Shown here piece by piece: positions 1 through 4,609 of a DNA stretch of 5,659 bases. Each line of letters begins with the position of its first letter. Positions within the stretch are counted from its first letter, which is position 1. The stretch lies in assembly GCA_964370205.1 (NCBI GenBank), contig CAYJIK010000101.1, positions 1 through 5,659 on the forward strand. The letters run 5' to 3'. The position numbers were made by a program, and so were the translations under genes. The notes beneath the pieces are model-generated. The model searched no databases and had not been told where the DNA came from. It saw nothing but the letters and a program-made list of their open reading frames with translations. This stretch comes from DAMCAP01 sp964370205 (lineage in GTDB: Bacteria > Bacillota > Clostridia > Oscillospirales > Ruminococcaceae).

Positions 1-726
1 GAGGAGGGGCTTGGTAACCTTAAGGGTTGCCGTGCTATAATGGAGAGATACAAGGGCCGTGTAGCAGAGCTGACCTCGTTTGACGGTGGGCTGGGGCATG
101 TCACTAACGACACTGTCGGCAGTGAGCGCTTCCGCTTTACCATCGGCACAGAGGGCGGACACAGTTACGGCTCTTTTGGGAATAGAAACGCTATCCACCA
201 TATGGCGTCGCTGATAAACACGCTGTATACGCTGAAAGTACCGCCGTACGGCAAAACCACCTATAATGTCGGAATGATAGAGGGTGGGACGTCCATTAAC
301 ACGGTGGCACAGCACTGCTCAATGATGTATGAGTTTCGCTCGAACGACCAGAGAAGCCTTGCACTGATGCATGAAACAGTCTACGCTATCGCTGACGGTT
401 ATGCGAAGATGGGCATAAACCTAGAGGTTGAACTGCTTGGTGTGCGTCCTTGCAGAGCACCTGAAATTGACATGGCGCTTCTCGGCAACCTGACGGACAG
501 AGCGGCAGATATTCAGCGTGACTACGGTGGTCTCACTGAGATTAGAACAGGCGGCGCAGGCTCAACAGATGCGAATATACCGTTGTCCATGGGCATTCCT
601 GCAGTTTGCTTCGGGCTTATCAGAGGCAAGGGCGCTCACACACGTGAGGAGTATATACACATAGATTCACTAGCCCCGGGCGCAAAGATAGGGCTTGCCT
701 ATGTGCTACAGTATTTTAACGATTAG
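1..726 (+). CDS. M20-family metallopeptidase, C-terminal part (5' end outside the window)
   Basis: The frame is open from the first base and encodes 241 residues, ending at TAG 724-726. The ATG at 40 is internal, because the preceding residues EEGLGNLKG are the conserved M20 catalytic stretch: the first Glu is the usual general base and the second a metal ligand. The dimerisation (lid) domain follows, with GTEGGHSYGSFGNRNAI and its conserved His at fragment residue 54. INTVAQHCSMMYEFRS comes next, then the returning catalytic domain with GGAGSTDANIP and GKGAHTREEY, whose His (fragment residue 213) is the expected last metal ligand. The N-terminal half with the HxD metal motif lies upstream. 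M20 enzymes are usually cytoplasmic di-zinc amino/di/tripeptidases or amidohydrolases such as desuccinylases. The KGAHTREEY ending is of the peptidase T-like kind, so peptide hydrolysis is most likely, but the substrate cannot be fixed. A REPIN-like remnant begins 9 bp after the stop. Confidence 0.9.
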   Translation, partial: EEGLGNLKGCRAIMERYKGRVAELTSFDGGLGHVTNDTVGSERFRFTIGTEGGHSYGSFGNRNAIHHMASLINTLYTLKVPPYGKTTYNVGMIEGGTSINTVAQHCSMMYEFRSNDQRSLALMHETVYAIADGYAKMGINLEVELLGVRPCRAPEIDMALLGNLTDRAADIQRDYGGLTEIRTGGAGSTDANIPLSMGIPAVCFGLIRGKGAHTREEYIHIDSLAPGAKIGLAYVLQYFND

Positions 727-735
727 CGGTTGGAA

Positions 736-813
736 GTAGGGGGCGATGCCTACATCGACCCGAAAACTTAGGTTTTCTGTCAGTTTTGTGCTGATATGTG
801 CATAAGTCCCTAC
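736..813. repeat. Degenerate 78-bp REPIN-like element (GTAG...CTAC)
   Basis: This element has the same length and plan as the better-preserved one at 4461-4538. GTAG (736-739) is followed by a palindrome with arms 740-747 and 754-761 (7 of 8 pairs) and a 6-nt loop, then CGAAAAC. The right end is CTAC (810-813), preceded by a decayed hairpin (788-795 with 802-809, only about five or six pairs). The right 36 nt match the other copy at 19 of 36 positions, and the left palindrome keeps layout rather than full sequence. I read it as an old copy with an intact left REP and an eroded right REP. It lies just after the M20 stop codon, a common place for such elements, and could help end or stabilise that transcript. 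Homology between the two copies is probable but not certain from this window alone. Confidence 0.6.
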
Positions 814-874
814 AGGGTGGTGCGCTTTTTGGTGTATTGTCTACCAAAACGTGATTGTTCCTGTCCTGTTGCTC

Positions 875-929
875 CGAACCCTTACCACTTTCACTCGGGC
901 TGAAGGTAGCGTAAACAGCGCAGTCGGGG
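875..929 (+). repeat. Flanking direct repeat, copy 1
   Basis: This 55-nt stretch runs from CGAACCCTT through TTCACTCGGG and GGTAG to GTCGGGG. It is repeated at 1138-1193 with one single-base indel and about nine substitutions (roughly 82% identity by hand alignment). Its 3' part forms the left outer arm of the first cloverleaf module. The repeat shows that the two modules are related copies rather than independent palindromes. Confidence 0.85.
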
Positions 930-1069
930 GAATGGCCATCTGCCCAAGGGGCAGGAAGAAACGGAGGCTTTGCTCCAAAGAGCAAAGCCTCCGTTTCTTA
1001 GTCGGTGCTAGCACCGACATGGCCATTCCCCCGACTGTGCTGTTCCCACTATCTACAGGCCCGAGTGAA
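890..1069. repeat. Cloverleaf inverted-repeat module 1 (possible structured RNA or mobile repeat)
   Basis: This is a nested inverted repeat. The inner part of the outer stem pairs 914-939 with 1019-1044: 26 nt, 25 identical plus one position that is G-U in RNA. The arms extend outward through a weaker zone to TTCACTCGGG (890-899) pairing with CCCGAGTGAA (1060-1069), giving about 44 of 50 matches with one bulge. Inside the stem are three adjacent hairpins: 941-945/949-953 (5 bp, loop AAG), 956-975/980-999 (20 bp perfect, loop CAAA) and the perfect palindrome 1001-1018. Only 1-2 nt separate the helices, so the fold is a compact four-way junction. No hairpin ends in a terminator-like T tract. 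Open frames here on both strands follow the palindrome symmetry and resemble no protein I recognise. The family is not one I recognise. Possible roles are a non-autonomous mobile repeat, a structured RNA or a cruciform protein site. Confidence 0.85.
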
Positions 1070-1137
1070 TAGCCTCGGGTGAAATAAAAGCGAAGCTTCA
1101 AGCCTGCTCCGCTGACTACCGCTTTCCACCTATCCCC

Positions 1138-1193
1138 CGAACCCTTCCCACCTTCACTCGGGTCGTAAGGTAGTGTAAACGGCAAGGTCGGGG
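1138..1193 (+). repeat. Flanking direct repeat, copy 2
   Basis: This is the second copy of the 875-929 sequence, here CGAACCCTTCCCACC, then TTCACTCGGG, GGTAGTGTAAAC and GGTCGGGG. It leads directly into cloverleaf module 2 and supplies part of its left arm. Unlike copy 1, its TTCACTCGGG (1153-1162) has no partner on the far side of its own module; the only complementary CCCGAGTGAA lies upstream at 1060-1069. Confidence 0.85.
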
Positions 1194-1324
1194 CGGAGCC
1201 CCGCCTAAACGGCACATACGATGTGCCGTTTAGGCAACCGAAGGAGGCTCGGGCGTGCGCGCCCGAGCCTCCTTCGGTTATTTGGCTACGCCAAATGGGG
1301 CTTCGCCCCCACCTCGCCGTTTAC
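1175..1324. repeat. Cloverleaf inverted-repeat module 2 (possible structured RNA or mobile repeat)
   Basis: The outer stem pairs 1175-1202 with 1297-1324: 28 nt, 25 identical, with two true mismatches and one G-U in RNA. Enclosed with no unpaired bases between helices are three perfect hairpins: 1203-1217/1221-1235 (15 bp, loop ACG), 1236-1255/1260-1279 (20 bp, 4-nt loop TGCG) and 1280-1286/1290-1296 (7 bp, loop TAC). The four helices cover all 150 nt. The outer arms also contain the small local palindromes GGGGCGGAGCCCC and GGGGCTTCGCCCC, so alternative folds with extra stems are possible. The plan is the same as module 1, and the upstream flank is the same repeat, yet most hairpin sequence differs. 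No T tract follows, so an intrinsic terminator is unlikely. I do not recognise the family. Confidence 0.87.
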
Positions 1325-1370
1325 TAAACCCATTCCCCTTATCTCCTCTCAAACCACCATACATTACACA

Positions 1371-1412
1371 CTGTAAACAAAATACACAAAAATTCACCAT
1401 GTTTTTTTACAG
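1371..1412. repeat. Inverted repeat upstream of the MATE promoter (possible operator)
   Basis: CTGTAAACAAA (1371-1381) and TTTTTTTACAG (1402-1412) are inverted with one mismatch in 11, separated by 20 nt. The right half ends 10 bp before the -35 hexamer. This fits a two-half-site operator or an AT-rich promoter-enhancing region. AT-rich sequence makes such matches less surprising, so the call is tentative, and no regulator gene is in the window. Confidence 0.4.
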
Positions 1413-1422
1413 ATAGCCTTGC

Positions 1423-1451
1423 TTGTATACTATGTTAGAATGTGGTATAAT
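1423..1451 (+). promoter_or_regulatory. Extended -10 promoter of the MATE gene
   Basis: TTGTAT (1423-1428, a weak -35) stands 17 bp before a consensus TATAAT (1446-1451). The -10 is preceded by TG one base away (TGGTATAAT), the extended -10 motif that compensates for a poor -35. Transcription should begin near 1458, leaving an untranslated leader of about 260 nt before the TTG start at 1717. The strict consensus and spacing make this the clearest housekeeping-sigma promoter in the window. Confidence 0.75.
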
Positions 1452-1487
1452 AGTTAACGTACTTAGGAAAACAGTAGAAGAGCCTAC

Positions 1488-1538
1488 ATGAATTTAAAGC
1501 AGTCGAATTGCCCTAATGCTGTAGAAAGCCGCTTGTAA
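1488..1538 (+). CDS. Possible 16-residue leader peptide before the MATE gene
   Basis: ATG at 1488 opens 16 codons (MNLKQSNCPNAVESRL) ending at TAA 1536-1538, about 30 nt after the predicted transcription start. AGAAGAG (1476-1482) lies 5 nt before the ATG and could be a modest ribosome-binding site. The stop codon falls inside TGTAAAGC, the segment that can pair with either of two downstream GCTTTAC repeats, so a ribosome here could influence leader folding. The peptide has no run of one amino acid as in classical attenuators, and no recognisable homologue. An ORF this short occurs easily by chance. Confidence 0.2.
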   Translation: MNLKQSNCPNAVESRL

Positions 1539-1700
1539 AGCAAAGCTTTTTACTCGCCTTAGAGCAGGTCGTCTGCTTTGTAATTGTTTAGCACCTGTAG
1601 ACGTTACATTTTGTGAGATGGTTTTGGCAAATTTTTTGTGAACCGCTTTACATATACCCCACAGGCGTACTCGCTTTACTGCTCTTATCCTAAATAAAAA

Positions 1701-1710
1701 GGAAAGAAGG
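1701..1710 (+). promoter_or_regulatory. Shine-Dalgarno site fixing the TTG start of the MATE gene
   Basis: GGAAAGAAGG ends 6 nt before TTG 1717. No equally good site precedes the next in-frame ATG at 1771, and starting there would cut into the first membrane segment. The site therefore supports the TTG start. Confidence 0.8.
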
Positions 1711-1716
1711 GTTTAT

Positions 1717-3147
1717 TTGGAACAAAAACACAGTATACTAGACCGTGGTCGCAACCCTTACGAAACTATAATGCTGCTTGCATGGCCCATTATAGTAGAA
1801 CAACTAATGATGACCGCCGTCCAGTATGTAGATGCCGCTATGGTTGGTTCGCTTGGAGCTAACGCCACTGCGTCCATTGCGGTAAATGGGTCTGCTATAA
1901 TGCTGTTAAACGGCGTTATGATGTCCTGTGGTATCGGCTTTACGGCGCTTGTAGCTCGGTCGGTCGGTGCGCAGGATATTGACAGAGCGAAGCGAGTGGT
2001 CATACAGGCTATACTCGTCATAGCCGCCCTGGGTATTACCTCTACCATAATCCTATGTTCACTGGCAGACTTTATCCCCGTGTGGATGGGAGCTGCCCCC
2101 GAGATACTTGAAGACGCTTCTAAATACGTGTTTATCACAGGTTTAGCGATGGCGTTTAGGTGCGGATCTGCTCTTATAGGCGCAATACTGCGTGGCGCAG
2201 GTGACACTAAGACACCGCTAAAGGTAAACACTGTTGTGAATATTATAAACGTCGTCGGTAACTTCCTACTTATCTTCCCAACAAGACCGCTGGACATCTT
2301 CGGTGTGCAGTTTACAATGCCGGGTGCAGGTCTGGGAGTTGCAGGGGCGGCGTGGGCAACCTCGTTTTCCGTCATGGTGGGCGGCGTGTTTATGCTTTAC
2401 GTGCTTTTCACCAGTCCTACCATTATAAAACTCAGCATACGTGACAAGTTCGTCCCCGATTGGGACATTCTAAAGCTTGCGTTTACAATAAGCCTACCGG
2501 CTATGGGTGAGCGCCTTATAATGAGCAGTGCGCAAGTTATCGTGACACGACTGATAGCGTCCCTCGGGACACTTGCGCTGGCGGCGCACTCGCTGGCAGG
2601 TACAGCCGAATCCATCTGCTTTATGCCCGCTTTCGGCTTTGCGTCGTCGTCCACGACCCTTGTCGGGCAGTCGCTCGGCGCTAAGCGTGAGGATCTGACC
2701 GACACACTCTCTAAGTCGTCCATCAAGCTGTCGGCGATGTTTATGACAGGCATGGGCGCTATGCTGTTCATTTTCGCAGAGCCGCTTATGCGCTTCTTCA
2801 CCCCCGACCCCGACGTTATCGCACTTGGCGCAACTTGTCTGCGGATAGTCGCCTTTGCACAGCCGCCCACAGCAATCTCCATGACAATGGCAGGTATATT
2901 TAGGGGCGCAGGCGATACAAAGTATCCCTTCCTCGTCGCTCTACTGTCCATGTGGGGCGTCAGAGTTATGCTGTGTACCGTGTTTATAAACTTTATGGGG
3001 CTTGGACTTGAGTCGGTGTGGTTCTGCATGATTATCGACTACCTGGCACGTACCACGCTTTACTACTTGCGTTACCGCACAGGCAAGTGGAAAGACGCAC
3101 TTAAAAAGAGCGACAAACCCACGGCAAAAGCGCAGGCTAAGGCGTAA
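1717..3147 (+). CDS. MATE-family multidrug/cation antiporter
   Basis: This 476-residue inner-membrane protein has the normal length of a MATE (NorM/DinF superfamily) exporter, which uses a Na+ or H+ gradient to expel drugs, dyes or metabolites. About twelve hydrophobic segments are visible in two lobes, roughly residues 17-232 and 250-452. The lobe symmetry shows in the repeated loop motif RGAGDTKTP (159-167) and RGAGDTKYP (396-404). The start has typical MATE sequence: an N-terminal PIIVEQL (24-30) and DAAMVG (39-44). The C-terminus (456-476) is a Lys/Ala-rich cytoplasmic tail. The gene starts at TTG, with a strong Shine-Dalgarno 6 nt upstream, and ends at TAA 3145. A dedicated promoter and a leader of about 260 nt suggest regulated expression, possibly at the RNA level. 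Substrate cannot be inferred. The gene is intact. Confidence 0.95.
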   Translation: MEQKHSILDRGRNPYETIMLLAWPIIVEQLMMTAVQYVDAAMVGSLGANATASIAVNGSAIMLLNGVMMSCGIGFTALVARSVGAQDIDRAKRVVIQAILVIAALGITSTIILCSLADFIPVWMGAAPEILEDASKYVFITGLAMAFRCGSALIGAILRGAGDTKTPLKVNTVVNIINVVGNFLLIFPTRPLDIFGVQFTMPGAGLGVAGAAWATSFSVMVGGVFMLYVLFTSPTIIKLSIRDKFVPDWDILKLAFTISLPAMGERLIMSSAQVIVTRLIASLGTLALAAHSLAGTAESICFMPAFGFASSSTTLVGQSLGAKREDLTDTLSKSSIKLSAMFMTGMGAMLFIFAEPLMRFFTPDPDVIALGATCLRIVAFAQPPTAISMTMAGIFRGAGDTKYPFLVALLSMWGVRVMLCTVFINFMGLGLESVWFCMIIDYLARTTLYYLRYRTGKWKDALKKSDKPTAKAQAKA

Positions 3148-3169
3148 AAATCTATAAACATATAACCGC

Positions 3170-3245
3170 AGGGGCTAACCTATGCGACAGCCCAAAGCGA
3201 GGATTTAACCACAGCTTGGACAATCTGTTGCATATTTTAGCCCCT
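3170..3245. repeat. Imperfect 21-nt inverted repeat between the MATE and peptidase genes
   Basis: AGGGGCTAACCTATGCGACAG (split as 3170-3180 and 3181-3190) is inverted at 3225-3245 with 18 of 21 positions matching; one of the three mismatches is G-U in RNA. The 34-nt loop holds a smaller pairing, CCAAAGC (3192-3198) with GCTTGG (3214-3219). The unit is 76 bp, close to the 78 bp of the REPIN-like elements, but it lacks GTAG/CTAC ends and is unrelated in sequence. It starts 22 bp after the MATE stop. No T tract follows, so it could protect the MATE mRNA's 3' end, lie in the peptidase leader, or be a different small mobile repeat. Confidence 0.7.
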
Positions 3246-3297
3246 AAACTGTTTCAGGACAAAAACAAATACACACCCGAAAGAAAGGAACAAAACT

Positions 3298-4404
3298 ATG
3301 AATCACGAGTACATGAAGCGCATTTCCGACTACATTAAAGAGCAAAATGTTGACGCAATACTCATAGCGCCGTCAATCGACATCAACTTTATTCTGGGGT
3401 ATGCGCCGGGTCTGTCGGGGCGCTTTGAGGGACTTTTCATCAAGGCGGACGGTACAAAGTTTTACGTTGTAAATAAGCTGTCCATCGGCGAGACCGAGCG
3501 TGCGATAGGCACAGAAATGCCCATCTACAACTGGTTTGACGGCGACGGCTTGACGGCGAGCATAAAGGAAATCTTTGAAAAAGAAGGGCTTTGCGGTAAG
3601 AAAATAGCAGTGGGGGACACCACCAGAGCTGTCCATGTCATGGAGATGGCGGCTGCCACAGGTGCCGAGTTTATCGAAGGCAAGACGCTGCTTGAGAACA
3701 TGAGAATAAGAAAGTCGAGCGCAGAACTTGACAACCTCCGCAAAGCCGCCTCTATAGCGGACGCCGCTTTTACCGAGGCGATAAAGTTTATCAAAGTCGG
3801 CATGACAGAAACCGAAGTAATCACCTTCCTAAAATCAGAGATGGCGAAAAGAGGCGGTGTAATGACTTGGGGGTCGGTGGCGGCAGGTGCTAACGCAAGC
3901 TTCCCACATCACCGCACAGGGGACACTGTTATAAAGAAAGGCGACCTTGTACTGATGGACTACGGCTGTGTGTACAATGGCTATTTCTCCGATATGACAA
4001 GGACAGTTGCCATAGAGGAGGTAAGCGACAGAGCTAAGGAGCTGTACGGCTATGTAAAAGAGTCGAACGCCGCAGGAGAGGCTCACGCTAAGGTAGGAGT
4101 CACCGCCGCAAGCGTGGACAAGGCGGCACGTGACGTGCTTGCAAAGTACGGTTACGCCGAGACGCTTATCACACGAGTAGGTCACGGCATAGGCTTCCTC
4201 ATGCACGAACAGCCTGAGATAAAGGCGTGTAACGACACGGTGCTGGACGTCGGCATGTGTTTTTCGGTAGAGCCGGGCATATACATCACAAACGACATCG
4301 GCATAAGAATTGAGGATATCGTTGTGTTAAACGAAAAAGGCGAGACTGAGATACTGAATAAGTCTACAAAGGAACTGCTTATTCTGAATAACGGCGCACT
4401 GTAG
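3298..4404 (+). CDS. M24-family Xaa-Pro peptidase (aminopeptidase P / prolidase-like)
   Basis: This 368-residue cytoplasmic enzyme has the size of short bacterial Xaa-Pro peptidases. It has an N-terminal creatinase-like domain (about 1-130) and a C-terminal pita-bread domain (about 140-360). All five dinuclear metal ligands are visible: D221 (MDYG), D232 (SDMTRT), H296 (VGHGIG), E325 (SVEPGIY) and E339 (IRIED). The supporting histidines H204/H205 (FPHHRTGD) and H303 (LMHEQP) are in place, so it should be active. The family removes N-terminal residues before proline or splits Xaa-Pro dipeptides; sequence alone does not separate the two. ATG 3298 is preceded by AAAGGA (3284-3289), 8 nt away. 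The 150-bp gap after the MATE gene contains an inverted repeat and no clear promoter, so co-transcription is possible. A terminator follows at 4546-4576. Confidence 0.94.
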   Translation: MNHEYMKRISDYIKEQNVDAILIAPSIDINFILGYAPGLSGRFEGLFIKADGTKFYVVNKLSIGETERAIGTEMPIYNWFDGDGLTASIKEIFEKEGLCGKKIAVGDTTRAVHVMEMAAATGAEFIEGKTLLENMRIRKSSAELDNLRKAASIADAAFTEAIKFIKVGMTETEVITFLKSEMAKRGGVMTWGSVAAGANASFPHHRTGDTVIKKGDLVLMDYGCVYNGYFSDMTRTVAIEEVSDRAKELYGYVKESNAAGEAHAKVGVTAASVDKAARDVLAKYGYAETLITRVGHGIGFLMHEQPEIKACNDTVLDVGMCFSVEPGIYITNDIGIRIEDIVVLNEKGETEILNKSTKELLILNNGAL

Positions 4405-4452
4405 GCCTAATTATAGGGCAGTGATGCAATATAAGAAAATTGTCAATTGATG

Positions 4453-4540
4453 AAAAATAGGTAGGGGCGGTCCTATGTGACCGCCCGAAACGTTGGGGTT
4501 ACCATCTGTTTCGGGCGACCATATAGGGTTGCCCCTACCT
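4453..4540 (-). terminator. Minus-strand terminator formed by the REPIN-like hairpin
   Basis: Read on the minus strand, the long hairpin of the 78-bp element (4461-4538, extended by two pairs) is followed after one base by TTTTT (4453-4457). This is an intrinsic-terminator layout for the oxidoreductase gene, whose stop is at 4610. The large stem also gives a T4 run on the plus strand (4540-4543), so some bidirectional function is possible. Confidence 0.5.
4461..4538. repeat. 78-bp REPIN-like element (two inverted GTAG-hairpin units)
   Basis: The element divides exactly into 26+26+26 nt. Left unit: GTAG (4461-4464), then the perfect palindrome GGGCGGTC/GACCGCCC (4465-4472/4479-4486) with a 6-nt loop. 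Right unit, inverted: GGGCGACC/GGTTGCCC (4513-4520/4527-4534, one G-U) with a 6-nt loop, then CTAC (4535-4538). The whole also folds as one long hairpin, 4461-4491 with 4508-4538: 25 of 31 identical, 29 of 31 paired in RNA. In known REPIN systems, a GTAG-type tetranucleotide at the foot of each palindrome is recognised by the RAYT (TnpA_REP) transposase, and this layout fits. No transposase gene is in the window. It lies between convergent genes, where such repeats are tolerated. A decayed relative is at 736-813. Confidence 0.85.
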
Positions 4541-4545
4541 TTTGT

Positions 4546-4576
4546 GCATTACGACAATTACGTCAATGCGTTTTTT
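4546..4576 (+). terminator. Intrinsic terminator for the M24 peptidase gene
   Basis: GCATTACG (4546-4553) pairs with CGT-AATGC (4561-4569, C4564 bulged): 8 bp with a 7-nt loop. One G and then T6 (4571-4576) follow. The stem is only moderately GC-rich, so strength is uncertain, but position and polarity suit the plus-strand gene ending at 4404. Confidence 0.5.
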
Positions 4577-4609
4577 ACCTGCGTAGCAATCGCAATAGGG
4601 TAAAACCCA

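Larger units (their letters stand above)
1458..1716 (+). promoter_or_regulatory. Long 5' leader of the MATE gene, function unknown
   Basis: The distance from the predicted start site to the coding start is about 260 nt, far more than ribosome binding needs. It contains a possible 16-codon ORF (1488-1538) and several short complementary segments. TGTAAAGC (1534-1541) can pair with GCTTTACA (1645-1652), and seven of its bases with a second GCTTTAC (1673-1679). CAAAGC (1541-1546) can pair with GCTTTG (1575-1580), which competes with the AGCAG/CTGCT hairpin (1563-1567/1573-1577). Competing pairs fit an attenuator or riboswitch, but each helix is short enough to occur by chance. I match no known riboswitch consensus here. 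A T6 run at 1632-1637 lacks a convincing stem before it. Confidence 0.4.

Noticed and set aside
40..42. ATG 40 as the start of a complete gene
   Set aside because: The upstream codons in the same frame encode the conserved M20 EEGLGNL catalytic motif, so the gene continues beyond the window.
827..849. TTTTGGT/ACCAAAA inverted repeat as a terminator
   Set aside because: It is only 7 bp, AT-rich, with a 9-nt loop, and no T tract follows on either strand.
941..1018. Intrinsic terminator for the M20 gene in the cloverleaf hairpins
   Set aside because: The hairpins are strong, but none is followed by a run of T residues; the next helix starts immediately.
716..1215. Overlapping open frames on both strands in the cloverleaf region (for example 841-1215 minus and 851-1072 plus)
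   Set aside because: They follow the symmetry of the inverted repeats, encode similar low-complexity peptides on both strands, and have no recognisable domain or clear ribosome-binding site.
890..1324. CRISPR array or integron attC sites
   Set aside because: There are no regularly spaced short direct repeats with unique spacers, no cas or integrase gene, and the palindromes are larger and more nested than attC sites.
1758..3029. Minus-strand open frames of about 205-210 codons opposite the MATE gene
   Set aside because: They are antisense shadows of a clear membrane-transporter gene, with no family motifs of their own.
3205..3238. Promoter for the M24 peptidase gene around TTGGAC and TATTTT
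   Set aside because: The spacing between the hexamer-like sequences is about 11 bp, too short for a sigma-70-type promoter, and no better pair was found.
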